Positions 8,541 through 16,256 of a stretch of DNA of 29,555 nucleotides are shown piece by piece. A model generated the notes under the pieces. The model was not told where the DNA came from. It saw only the letters and a program-made list of their open reading frames with translations, and did not search any database. Both the position numbers and the translations under genes were made by a program. Origin of the DNA: CAYXOX01 sp964466745. Lineage in GTDB: Bacteria; Pseudomonadota; Alphaproteobacteria; Rhodobacterales; Rhodobacteraceae. The stretch covers positions 1-29,555 of the forward strand of contig CAYXOX010000020.1 of assembly GCA_964466745.1 (NCBI GenBank), given 5' to 3'. Position 1 is the first letter of the stretch. Each line of letters begins with the position of its first letter.

Positions 8541-11526
8541 GGGCGAACACCGCGAGCAGCCGGGCGGGCGGGCTGCGCCAGAGCTGGAGTGCGGGCAGCA
8601 GGCTCGCCAGCACCGCCGCCGCCGCGGCCAGGGCCGCCAGCCGCGCCCATTCGGCCGGGAAGAGCAGCATCGGCAGCCGCCAGCCGAACGCCTCCACGTT
8701 GATCACCGCCAGCAGCGCCCAGGCCAGCGCGAGCCCCGCCGGCAGCGCCCAGAGCGCGGTGAGCCCGGCGAGCAGAAGCGCGCGCAGGAGTTCAAGCCGC
8801 GCCAGCCGCGCCCGCGGAAGCCCGAGCGCCCAGACCGGCGCGAGCTGGGGCCGGCGCATCGCCGCGAGGGTGAGCAGGCTGGTGAAGATGGCGAAGCCCG
8901 CGACCGCGAGAGTGAGCAGGTTGAGCGCGGCGGTAACGGCGAAGGTGCGCTCGAAGACCTCCAGCGAGAAGCGCTTGATGGCGGCCTGGTCGATCACCCG
9001 CTCCGGATCGAGGCCCACCTCCTCGACGAGACCTTCCGCGATGGCGCGCACCGCGGTTTCAGGTCCGTTTTCCGGGGCGGCCTCCGAGGCGGCGTGCCGG
9101 GCCGCTTCCGGCGTGGCCGGGGCGCCGGCGGCCGCCGGAGCGGAGGGGGCGCCCGCGGACGGGGGCACGCGCAGGCCGAAGGAAAGCCGCTCGGCGGCGG
9201 GGAAGCGCGCGAGGAAGGCATGGTCGGCCAGCAGCACCTGGGCGCGCGGATTGCCGTAGTCGGAGTAGACGCCCGCCACCAGGAGCGGCGGCCCGCCGGG
9301 CAGCGGCAGGCTGTCGCCGGGGGAAAGGCCCTCACGGCGCGCGAGCTGTTCGTTGACGAGGAGCGCGCCGCCCGAGGCCACCGCCTCCCAGGTGTCCGGA
9401 AGCGCGGCGAGCAGCGGCCAGTTCTCGCGCCAGGTTGCGTGGTCGGCCGCGGCCAGCACCTCGCCGGGCTGGCCGGCGATCTCGGCCTCGGCGCTCCAGT
9501 TGGGCAGCACTGTCACGCCCCGGGGGGCGAGCCAGGCCGCCATGCGCGCGGCCTCGGCGCCGTCGCGCGCGCCCACGTAGAGCTCGGCGGCGAGGCGCTG
9601 GTCGAGCCAGCCGGTGAAGGTGGCGCGGAAGCTGCCCACCATGGTGCCGACGCCGATGTTGGCCGCCAGCGCCAGCAGGAGTGCCGCGAGCGCCATGGAG
9701 AGCCCCGGCAGCTGCTGGCGGCTGTCGGCCCAGAACCACTGGGCGACGGGCCCGCGCGCCGTGGCCTCGCCCAGCCGGAGCAGGGCGCGCAGCACGAGCG
9801 GCAGCGCCAGGGTGAAGCCGAGCATCAGCGCCGCGACGAGCCCGAAGCCCGCCACGAGCCCGCCGCCGGGGCGCGCGAGCACCGCCGCCGCCGCAAGGCA
9901 GGCGGCGCAGCCGAGGGCGAGCCAGCGCCCGCCCCTGCCCGCGGCGTTGGCCCAGGCGCGGGGGCGGGCCGGGGCGAGCACCGGCAGGCGCGCAAGGGTC
10001 CAGAGGCTGCGGGCGCCGGCAAGCGCGGTGCCGAGAGCGGAGAGTGCGAGGCCCCCGAGCCACCAGCCGGGCGCCAGCGTCAGCGTGCCCTCGACGCTGG
10101 CGCCATAGAGCCCGCGCAGGGTGGCCGCGACATCCGGCAGGAGCGCCGCCGCGAAGAGATAGCCGAGCCCGATACCGAGGAGGCCCGCGAGAAGGGCGAG
10201 GCCCGCAAGTTCCACCCCCGCGGCGAGAAGGAGCCCGCGCACCGGCAGGCCCAGCGCACGCAGGGTGCGCAGCATCGGCCGGCGCTGCTCGAAGGCGAGC
10301 CCGATCACCGACTGCACGATGAAGAGACCCACTGCGAAGGCCAGGAGCCCGAAGGCGGTGAGGTTGAGATGGAAGCTCTCGGTGAGCCGCCCGATGTCGG
10401 CCGCGGTGCGGGGCGCCTCCTCGCGCAGCCCCGGGGCGATCTCGGCGATGGCCGGGCGGCCCGGAACGGGAGCGGCCTCCTCCAGCAGCACCAGCCGGGA
10501 GAGCCGGCCGGGCCTATCGAGAAGGCGCTGGGCGGTGCCGACATCGGCGAAGGCGACCCCCGGGGGAAGCCCCTCCACCGCGCGCACCGGCGGCAGGGCC
10601 GGGCGCCCGGGCGATGCGGCCGGCGGGGCGGGTGCGCCGGCGCCCGGCTCCGGGGGAGAGGCAGCGGACGGCGCATCGCGGCGCCCGGCCTGGCCTGCGG
10701 CGGCCTCCGAGGCATCGCCCGTATCGGCGACCTGCCCGGAGGCGGCGGCGCGGGCGGCGGGGGTATCGCCGGTTTCCGGCGCCGCTGGCGGGGCGGCACG
10801 GCCAGCCGGCCCCGCGGATGCGGTGCCATCGGCGCCAGGCCCGCGCCGCGCGCCGACCTCCGGGCGGGGATCGCCGCCCAGGGCGCCGCCCTCCACGGCG
10901 TGAACGGCGGGGGCGCCCGGCGCGGCCGCAGCGGAGGGGCCATCGCGAGCGGCGGCATCGCGGGGTGCGGAAGGAGCGGCGGCCCCGGCGACGCCGGCCC
11001 CTCCGGCAGCGGGAGCGCCCGCGCCATCGCCCGCCCCGGAGGCCTCCGGCGCCGGGGGCGCGGCGCGGGCACCCTCGGCCAGCCGCGCCGCGGTGGCGGG
11101 AGCGGCCAGGAGCAGCCCCGGCGGGGTGAGAAAGGCGAACGGATCCTCGCCCAGCGCCGGGCCGGCCGCGGCGGTGCCGGGCGGCGCGGTGAGCGGATCG
11201 AAGCCGAGCAGGCGCACGGGGCCGCCGGCGGTCCGGAGCCGCCCCTCGACCACCGGCGCTACGGGCCAGCCGGCCCGGCGCAGCGCCACGTAGACCGACT
11301 GCTCGATCTCGCCGCCACCCGACGCGACGAGCACGGTGCGGGCCTCGGCGCCCAGCGCCCTGGCCGCCTCGGCATAGCTCTTGCGCGCCTCGGCGTTGAT
11401 CGCCTGCACGCCCGTCCAGAGCCCGGTCGCGAGCGCAAGGCCCAGCACCGCGGCGAGCGCCTGGCCCGGCCGGTGCCGCCAGTGCGACAGGAGCGCGCCC
11501 AGCGCGGGGCCGAGCCGTGCCCTCAC
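8530..11526 (-). CDS. FtsX-family ABC permease with large low-complexity insertions
   Basis: A 998-residue inner-membrane permease of the MacB/FtsX (LolC/E, AttFG) type in double-length form. There is a first TM at about 22-42, a periplasmic domain, TMs at about 390-410 and 433-465, further paired TMs in the middle, and a final group near the C-terminus (TAALNLLTLAVAGFAIFTSL onward). The start is a GTG inside the GTGA that also ends the ATPase gene, a 4-bp overlap. The stop overlaps the AttH-like gene. Two Ala/Pro/Gly-rich insertions stand out: residues about 155-311 (bases 10594-11064), and a shorter one in the second periplasmic domain (around 9060-9180). Relatives are usually near 830 residues from memory, so the insertions explain the excess. 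It probably extracts a lipid-like or hydrophobic substrate from the membrane. Confidence 0.88.
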   Translation of the reverse strand: MRARLGPALGALLSHWRHRPGQALAAVLGLALATGLWTGVQAINAEARKSYAEAARALGAEARTVLVASGGGEIEQSVYVALRRAGWPVAPVVEGRLRTAGGPVRLLGFDPLTAPPGTAAAGPALGEDPFAFLTPPGLLLAAPATAARLAEGARAAPPAPEASGAGDGAGAPAAGGAGVAGAAAPSAPRDAAARDGPSAAAAPGAPAVHAVEGGALGGDPRPEVGARRGPGADGTASAGPAGRAAPPAAPETGDTPAARAAASGQVADTGDASEAAAGQAGRRDAPSAASPPEPGAGAPAPPAASPGRPALPPVRAVEGLPPGVAFADVGTAQRLLDRPGRLSRLVLLEEAAPVPGRPAIAEIAPGLREEAPRTAADIGRLTESFHLNLTAFGLLAFAVGLFIVQSVIGLAFEQRRPMLRTLRALGLPVRGLLLAAGVELAGLALLAGLLGIGLGYLFAAALLPDVAATLRGLYGASVEGTLTLAPGWWLGGLALSALGTALAGARSLWTLARLPVLAPARPRAWANAAGRGGRWLALGCAACLAAAAVLARPGGGLVAGFGLVAALMLGFTLALPLVLRALLRLGEATARGPVAQWFWADSRQQLPGLSMALAALLLALAANIGVGTMVGSFRATFTGWLDQRLAAELYVGARDGAEAARMAAWLAPRGVTVLPNWSAEAEIAGQPGEVLAAADHATWRENWPLLAALPDTWEAVASGGALLVNEQLARREGLSPGDSLPLPGGPPLLVAGVYSDYGNPRAQVLLADHAFLARFPAAERLSFGLRVPPSAGAPSAPAAAGAPATPEAARHAASEAAPENGPETAVRAIAEGLVEEVGLDPERVIDQAAIKRFSLEVFERTFAVTAALNLLTLAVAGFAIFTSLLTLAAMRRPQLAPVWALGLPRARLARLELLRALLLAGLTALWALPAGLALAWALLAVINVEAFGWRLPMLLFPAEWARLAALAAAAAVLASLLPALQLWRSPPARLLAVFAHER

Positions 11527-12176
11527 GGGGAAAACCTCCCGTGGCGGAGATGCAGGCGCCGGTCGAGCCGCGCCGCGAGCCGCTCGGAATGGGTGACCAT
11601 GAGCAGACCCGCCCCGGCCTCGCGCACCAGCGCGAGCATCGCCTCCAGCACCGCGTCGCCGGTGGCCTCGTCGAGGTTCCCGGTGGGCTCGTCGGCGAGG
11701 ATCAGCGCCGGGCCCGCGGCGAGGGCGCGGGCCACCGCCACGCGCTGCTGCTGGCCGCCCGAAAGCTCCTCGGGGTATTTCCGGGCCGCGTCCGCGAGGC
11801 CCAGCCGGCCGAGCAGCGCGGCCACGCGGGCCGGATCGTGCCGCCCGGCGAGGCGCGCCTGGAACGCGACGTTGGCCTCCGCGGTGAGCGAGGGCACCAG
11901 GTTGAACTGCTGGAAGACGATGCCCAGCCGCTCGCGCCGCAGCGCGGCCCGCCCGGCATCGGAGAGCGCCGCCGGATCGGCGCCGCAGACGCGCAGCGCG
12001 CCGGCATCGGCGGTCTCGAGCCCGGCGACGATGTGCAGGAAGGTGGACTTGCCCGAGCCGCTTTCGCCGGTGAGGGCCACCGTCTCGCCCGGGGCGAGGG
12101 CGAGCGACACGCCCCGGAGCACCGGCGAGGCGCCGCCCGCGAAGCTCTTCTCGATGTCGCGCGCCTCGATCAGCAT
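11523..12176 (-). CDS. ABC transporter ATP-binding protein (LolD/AttE-like)
   Basis: A 217-residue ATPase of the MacB/LolD class that would power the FtsX-type permease encoded next to it. All motifs are visible: Walker A GESGSGKS (37-44), Q-loop Gln at about 89-90 (VFQQFNLVPSLT), signature LSGGQQQR (138-145), Walker B ALILADEPTGNLDE (157-170) and switch His 196 in VTHSERL. The ATG at 12176 gives the expected family start MLIEARDIEKSF; longer upstream frames are shadows of rnhB on the other strand. It ends in GTGA, coupling it to the permease start. It is the first gene of the three-gene operon and is divergent from rnhB, with 76 bp between the two starts. Confidence 0.94.
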   Translation of the reverse strand: MLIEARDIEKSFAGGASPVLRGVSLALAPGETVALTGESGSGKSTFLHIVAGLETADAGALRVCGADPAALSDAGRAALRRERLGIVFQQFNLVPSLTAEANVAFQARLAGRHDPARVAALLGRLGLADAARKYPEELSGGQQQRVAVARALAAGPALILADEPTGNLDEATGDAVLEAMLALVREAGAGLLMVTHSERLAARLDRRLHLRHGRFSP

Positions 12177-12252
12177 GGGCGCGGACGTAGACTGGCGGGT
12201 GCCGCGCGCCAAGGGCCTTGCGCGCGCAGGCCGCGGCGGGCATTTCAGGGCG

Positions 12253-12969
12253 ATGCCGCCGAGCCGAGACCGGACCGGGCGCGCCGGGGATGCCGCCGGC
12301 CGGCCCGCAGCGCGCCGCGCGATCCCCGCCGCAGCGCCGGCGGGACCGGACTTCCTGCGCGAACGGGCGGCCCTGGCCCGCGGCATCGCCCGCGTCGCCG
12401 GGGTGGACGAGGTGGGCCGCGGACCGCTGGCCGGGCCGGTGACGGCGGCCGCCGTGGTGCTCGACCCGGCCCGCCTGCCGGCGGGGCTGGACGACAGCAA
12501 GCGGCTCTCGCCCCGGCGGCGGGCGGCGCTCGACGCCGAGATCCGCGCCGTGGCGGAGGTATCCATCGCCCATGCCAGCGTGGAGGAAATCGACCGGCTC
12601 AACATCCTGCGGGCGGCACAGCTGGCGATGTGCCGGGCCCTCGACGGGCTGGGCCGGCCCTGCGGCCTCGCGCTGATCGACGGTAACGCCCTGCCCGCGG
12701 AGCTGGCCATGCCCGGCGAGGCGGTGGTGGGGGGCGACGGGCGGGTGCTTTCCGTCGCCGCGGCCTCGATCGTGGCGAAGTGCGCGCGCGACGCGCTGAT
12801 GCGGGATTTGGCGCAACAGTTTCCCGGCTACGGCTGGGAACGCAACGCCGGATACGGCTCGGCGGAGCATCTCGCGGCGCTCCGAAATCTCGGCGTGACC
12901 CCACACCATAGGCGATCCTTCGCGCCGGTACACAAGATATTGTATCAAGGAAAAACTGTAACCCCCTGA
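12253..12969 (+). CDS. rnhB: Ribonuclease HII
   Basis: The enzyme cleaves the RNA strand of RNA-DNA hybrids and nicks at single ribonucleotides in DNA. The 238-residue product shows GVDEVGRGPLAGPV (Asp52, Glu53), DDSKRLS (80-86), ALIDGN (Asp143), GDGRVLSVAAASIVAK (Asp162) and a typical C-terminal HHRRSFAPV. The ATG at 12253 leaves about 45 Arg/Ala-rich residues before the catalytic core, somewhat longer than usual, and no strong ribosome binding site is seen, so the exact start is uncertain. Its 3' end runs directly into an AT-richer stretch that carries the GANTC sites before ccrM. rnhB next to ccrM is, from memory, a recurrent alphaproteobacterial arrangement. Confidence 0.95.
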   Translation: MPPSRDRTGRAGDAAGRPAARRAIPAAAPAGPDFLRERAALARGIARVAGVDEVGRGPLAGPVTAAAVVLDPARLPAGLDDSKRLSPRRRAALDAEIRAVAEVSIAHASVEEIDRLNILRAAQLAMCRALDGLGRPCGLALIDGNALPAELAMPGEAVVGGDGRVLSVAAASIVAKCARDALMRDLAQQFPGYGWERNAGYGSAEHLAALRNLGVTPHHRRSFAPVHKILYQGKTVTP

Positions 12970-13006
12970 TTCAAAAAAGAATTTGACCGCGAATCACCTT
13001 TGACTC
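12968..13006 (+). promoter_or_regulatory. Cluster of three GANTC sites upstream of ccrM
   Basis: GATTC at 12968-12972, GAATC at 12991-12995 and GACTC at 13002-13006 are all targets of CcrM itself. They lie in an AT-richer island 61-99 bases upstream of the ccrM start. Known biology: in Caulobacter crescentus the ccrM leader carries GANTC sites whose methylation lowers transcription. Inference: methylation feedback on ccrM here. A possible -35 (TTGACC at 12984-12989) lies among them, but no good -10 was found. Confidence 0.65.
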
Positions 13007-13066
13007 ATCCTCTGGGCGGAACGAGAGGCGCAGATCGAGGCGCCCCGGGGACAGAGGCAGACCGAG

Positions 13067-14167
13067 ATGACACCGAGCGCGGCGACCGCGGGCAAACCTC
13101 CCGTGGACAGCATCCTGGACGGAGACTGCGTGGAGGCGATGGCGCGGCTGCCCGCCGCCAGCGTCGATCTCGTCTTCGCCGACCCGCCCTACAACCTGCA
13201 ACTGCGCGGCGCCCTGCACCGGCCCGACAACTCGGCCGTGGACGCGGTGACCGACGCCTGGGACCGCTTCGCCAGCTTCGCGGATTACGACCGTTTCACC
13301 CGCGACTGGCTGGCCGAGGCGCGACGGGTGCTCAAGCCCGACGGCGCGATCTGGGTGATCGGCAGCTACCACAACGTGTTCCGGCTCGGCACCGCGTTGC
13401 AGGACGCCGGGTTCTGGATCCTGAACGACGTGGTCTGGCGGAAGTCGAACCCGATGCCCAACTTTCGCGGCAAGCGCTTCACCAACGCCCACGAGACGCT
13501 GATCTGGGCGAGCCGCGACGAAGCCAGCCGCTACACCTTCAACTACGACGCGCTCAAGGCGCTCAACGAGGGCGTGCAGATGCGCTCGGACTGGGTGCTG
13601 CCGCTGTGCACCGGCCACGAACGGCTGAAGGATGCCGCCGGCGACAAGGCGCACCCGACCCAGAAACCCGAGGCGCTGCTGCACCGGGTGCTGCTGGCCA
13701 CCACCCGGCCGGGCGACCTGGTGCTCGACCCGTTCTTCGGCACCGGCACCACCGGCGCGGTGGCGAAGATGCTGGGCCGGCGCTGGATCGGCATCGAGCG
13801 CGAGCCCCGCTACCGGGCGCTGGCCGAGGCGCGGATCGCGAAGGCGCGGCCCTACGAGAGCGACGCCCTGCAGGTGACCGCCTCGCGGCGCGCCGCGCCC
13901 CGGGTGCCCTTCGGCCAGCTGGTGGAGCGCGGGCTGCTGCGGCCCGGCGAGGTGCTGACCTCGCCCCGCGGCAAGACCGCCAAGGTGCGCGCCGACGGCA
14001 CGCTGGTGGCCGCGGACGTGACCGGCTCGATCCACCAGGTGGGCGCGGCGCTGGAAGGCGCCCCCTCCTGCAACGGCTGGACCTACTGGCATTTCCGGCG
14101 CGACGGGCAGGCGATCCCCATCGACCTGCTGCGCCAGCAGCTGCGCGCGGAGATGGACGCGCCCTGA
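13067..14167 (+). CDS. ccrM: GANTC-specific adenine DNA methyltransferase CcrM
   Basis: A beta-class N6-adenine methyltransferase that methylates the A of GANTC and helps time the alphaproteobacterial cell cycle. The 366-residue protein has the catalytic motif DPPY (39-42), then the target recognition region with NPMPNFRGKRFTNAHE (128-143), and the AdoMet-binding DPFFGTGTTGA (221-231), followed by RWIGIEREPRY. The C-terminal part (about 281-345, including GLLRPGEVL and VGAALEGAPSCNGWTYWH) is the extra domain typical of CcrM (RAMA-type), absent from simple restriction-type enzymes. The ATG at 13067 lies downstream of a weak GAGG site. Three GANTC sites precede it and a strong terminator follows about 95 bp after the stop. 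Confidence 0.96.
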   Translation: MTPSAATAGKPPVDSILDGDCVEAMARLPAASVDLVFADPPYNLQLRGALHRPDNSAVDAVTDAWDRFASFADYDRFTRDWLAEARRVLKPDGAIWVIGSYHNVFRLGTALQDAGFWILNDVVWRKSNPMPNFRGKRFTNAHETLIWASRDEASRYTFNYDALKALNEGVQMRSDWVLPLCTGHERLKDAAGDKAHPTQKPEALLHRVLLATTRPGDLVLDPFFGTGTTGAVAKMLGRRWIGIEREPRYRALAEARIAKARPYESDALQVTASRRAAPRVPFGQLVERGLLRPGEVLTSPRGKTAKVRADGTLVAADVTGSIHQVGAALEGAPSCNGWTYWHFRRDGQAIPIDLLRQQLRAEMDAP

Positions 14168-14261
14168 CCCGGTGCGCCCGCAGCGGCGCAGGCGCCCGGC
14201 CCCGCCGCCGCGCGCAACATGGTTACCGCCCGTGCCTGTGGCCTGGCCACGGCGCGACCTC

Positions 14262-14299
14262 GGCCCCGCCTGGACCCAAGCAGGCGGGGCCCTTTTTTT
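14262..14299 (+). terminator. ccrM: Rho-independent terminator after ccrM
   Basis: A perfect 11-bp stem, GGCCCCGCCTG (14262-14272) with CAGGCGGGGCC (14281-14291), closes an 8-base loop and is followed by one C and seven Ts (14293-14299). This is the clearest intrinsic terminator in the window. Confidence 0.93.
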
Positions 14300-14368
14300 G
14301 CCCGGTGCCTCCCCCGCAGGCGGACCCCGAAGGCCCGAGGCAGGGGCGCGCCCGCCCGGTTCGGGCGC

Positions 14369-14659
14369 GTGCGGCGTTGCGGGCGGGCGGCACGGCTCGC
14401 CGGGCAGCGGGGCCTGCGGGACGGGCGAGGGCGCACCGGTGAGGGCGCAACGCCGGGCTGCCACCGGCGAGGGGCGCTGCCCCTCGCGCTCCCCGAGGTA
14501 TTTGGGGGCCAAAGTGGAGGGCGGGCCTTGCAGGACGGCGGCGGCGATGCCTGGCGCACCCCGGGGCCGGTGCGCGCGGAGCGGGCGGGCGCGGCCGCTC
14601 CTAGGGACGGTGCCGCGGGAGGGCCCGCGCGGGCCTGTGCGGCGTTGCCGGCGGGCGGC
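14369..14659 (+). repeat. Imperfect direct repeat flanking copy C
   Basis: GTGCGGCGTTGC followed by SGGCGGGCGGC occurs at 14369-14391 and again at 14637-14659, with one difference in 23 positions. The two copies lie on either side of dispersed-element copy C. In such GC-rich sequence this could be chance. Confidence 0.4.
14467..14520 (-). repeat. Dispersed intergenic element, copy C
   Basis: Read on the minus strand this is CCTCCACTTTGGCCCCCAAA, then TACCTCGGGGAGC, then the hairpin GCGAGGGGC-AGC-GCCCCTCGC (14467-14487). It lies about 150 bases beyond the alkB stop, in the sense direction of alkB. The same hairpin is found in copies E and F. Confidence 0.8.
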
Positions 14660-14671
14660 GGGGCCGATGCG

Positions 14672-16255
14672 TCAGGAGGTGCCGGGGGCACCCCCTCCGC
14701 CCTGCCGGGACCAGTCGGCGATATCGGGGTAGTGGCGGCGGCGCCAGGCCTTCAGGCGGGGGTGCATGATCCGCCGCCAGAGGGGCGGGACCATGGCCGC
14801 CCCGGCGATGAGCGGATAGCCCAGCGGCAGCTGGGGCGCCTCCTCGCGCGCGTAGGTTTGCAGGAGCGGGAAGCGGCGGGCCGGTTTGACGTGGTGGTCG
14901 GAGTGGCGCTGGAGGTTGATGAGCAGCCGGTTGGACGCGGCGTGATCGGAGTTCCAGCTGTGGTGGGGGCCGGCGGGCTCGTAGCGACCGCCGCCCAGGT
15001 GGCGCCGGGTGAGCCCGTAGTGCTCGACGTAGTTCGTGAGTTCCAGCACCCAGATCGCCGTGGCCGCCTGTACCGCGAAGAGCGCGAGCCCCCAGGCTCC
15101 GCCGAGGGCGAGGGCGGCGGCCAGGAACCCCGCCTGCAGCGCCGCGTAGCGCCAGAACGGGTTGCGGCGGTGCCAGGGCGAACGGCCGGCCGCCCTCAGC
15201 CGTGCGGCCTCGGCTTGCAGGGCCGAGCGCAGGCTCCCCGCCAGCACCCGGGGGAAGAAGTGGTAGAAGCTCTCCCCGTAGCGGGCGGTGACGGTGTCGC
15301 GCGGGGTGGCCACGTGGCGGTGGTGCACCAGCAGGTGCTCGGAGCGGAAATGCCCGTAGAGCACGCTGGCCAGCAGCAGGTCCGCCAGCGCGCGCTCGAC
15401 CCCGGGGCGCTGGTGCATCATCTCGTGGGCGTAGGTGATGCCGATGGTGCCGGTGAACACGCCGACGCCGAAGAAGAGGGCGAGTTGCTCGGCCTGGGAG
15501 AGATGGGCCGGGCCGGTGCCGGCGGTGACCCAGGTCAGCGTTCCGAAGACAAGGAGCAGCTGCACCGGCGGCCAGGCCAGCGTGAGGGCGCGGTGCCGGC
15601 GCAGCGCGGCCTCGGGGAGGTTCGGGTCGGCATTGGCGGTATCGCGGCCGAAGAGCGCGTCGGCCGCGCCCACGGCCCACCATGCCATCGCGGGTGGCAG
15701 CAGCAGCGCCCACCCCCCGAGCAGCGCCGCCGCGGGCACCGAGGCGAGGAGCAGCGCCAGCGGCAACGCGAAGGAGAGGGCGCCCGGGAGCGGGCCCGGA
15801 GCCCCAGTGCCGGTGGTGGCGGACGCCCCGCCGCCATCGCGGGACGCGCCGGGGCCGGACGGGCGGGTCCCCGGGGGCGCTGCCGCGGTGCCATGGCCCC
15901 CCCGGGCTGCGGCTGCCTCCGCGGCCGCGGCCGCGGAGGGCCGTGCCGTTCCACCTCCCGCGCCGGGCGCCGTGCGTGCAGGGGCCGGCGCATCGACGGC
16001 CCGGGGCTGCCCGGACGCGCCAGGCGCGCCGGCAGGTGCGGCGGCCCCGCCGCCCGCCGGCGCACCGTGTGGCGCGGACGCATCGGCGAGGCCGGACGAC
16101 CCGGCCGGATCGCCCGGATCGGCCGGATCGCGCGGTTCTGACGGTCTGGACACCTGCGCACCCTCCTGCGCCCGGGACGATCCCGGCGCCGACGCCCCGC
16201 CCGGCGCGGCGGCACCGGCGGGCGGCTGGGAGGATAGCGCGTCGGGGCGGGTCAT
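14672..16255 (-). CDS. alkB: AlkB-type alkane/fatty-acid hydroxylase with long disordered N-terminus
   Basis: A membrane di-iron enzyme of the fatty-acid desaturase superfamily, closest in motifs to alkane 1-monooxygenase. Histidine boxes: HEMMHQ (277-282), EHLLVHHRHVATPRD (306-320), NYVEHYGL (408-415), HHSWNSDH (431-438) and LQRHSDHH (448-455). Hydrophobic segments run at about 158-200 and 225-275, with more around 375-405. Such enzymes hydroxylate the end of alkanes or similar chains using oxygen and rubredoxin or ferredoxin electrons; no electron partner is encoded nearby. The product is 527 residues against about 380-410 for relatives, because of an Ala/Pro/Gly/Ser-rich tail (residues 10-155). 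No in-frame ATG, GTG or TTG was found between the GTG at residue 35 and the first TM, so the tail is probably translated. The start lies 1 bp after the mutY stop. Confidence 0.88.
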   Translation of the reverse strand: MTRPDALSSQPPAGAAAPGGASAPGSSRAQEGAQVSRPSEPRDPADPGDPAGSSGLADASAPHGAPAGGGAAAPAGAPGASGQPRAVDAPAPARTAPGAGGGTARPSAAAAAEAAAARGGHGTAAAPPGTRPSGPGASRDGGGASATTGTGAPGPLPGALSFALPLALLLASVPAAALLGGWALLLPPAMAWWAVGAADALFGRDTANADPNLPEAALRRHRALTLAWPPVQLLLVFGTLTWVTAGTGPAHLSQAEQLALFFGVGVFTGTIGITYAHEMMHQRPGVERALADLLLASVLYGHFRSEHLLVHHRHVATPRDTVTARYGESFYHFFPRVLAGSLRSALQAEAARLRAAGRSPWHRRNPFWRYAALQAGFLAAALALGGAWGLALFAVQAATAIWVLELTNYVEHYGLTRRHLGGGRYEPAGPHHSWNSDHAASNRLLINLQRHSDHHVKPARRFPLLQTYAREEAPQLPLGYPLIAGAAMVPPLWRRIMHPRLKAWRRRHYPDIADWSRQGGGGAPGTS

Positions 16256-16256
16256 C

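Larger units (their letters stand above)
14168..14671 (+). other. Convergent intergenic region between ccrM and alkB
   Basis: About 500 bases with no supported gene. It holds the ccrM terminator (14262-14299), copy C of the dispersed element (14467-14520), and a direct repeat of about 23 bases at 14369-14391 and 14637-14659 that flanks copy C. Confidence 0.7.

Noticed and set aside
8530..12948. A single 1,472-codon minus-strand frame joining the permease to upstream sequence
   Set aside because: The true permease starts at the GTG at 11526. Upstream codons in that frame are the shadow of the ATPase gene, which is read in another frame with all its motifs.
8365..12969. A plus-strand open frame of about 1,530 codons running through to the end of rnhB
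   Set aside because: Only the last 239 codons (rnhB) encode a recognisable protein. The rest is the antisense shadow of the ABC permease and ATPase, kept open by high GC.
14223..14300. A possible small RNA ending at the strong terminator after ccrM
   Set aside because: The terminator is placed as expected for ccrM and no independent promoter is visible between the stop codon and the hairpin.
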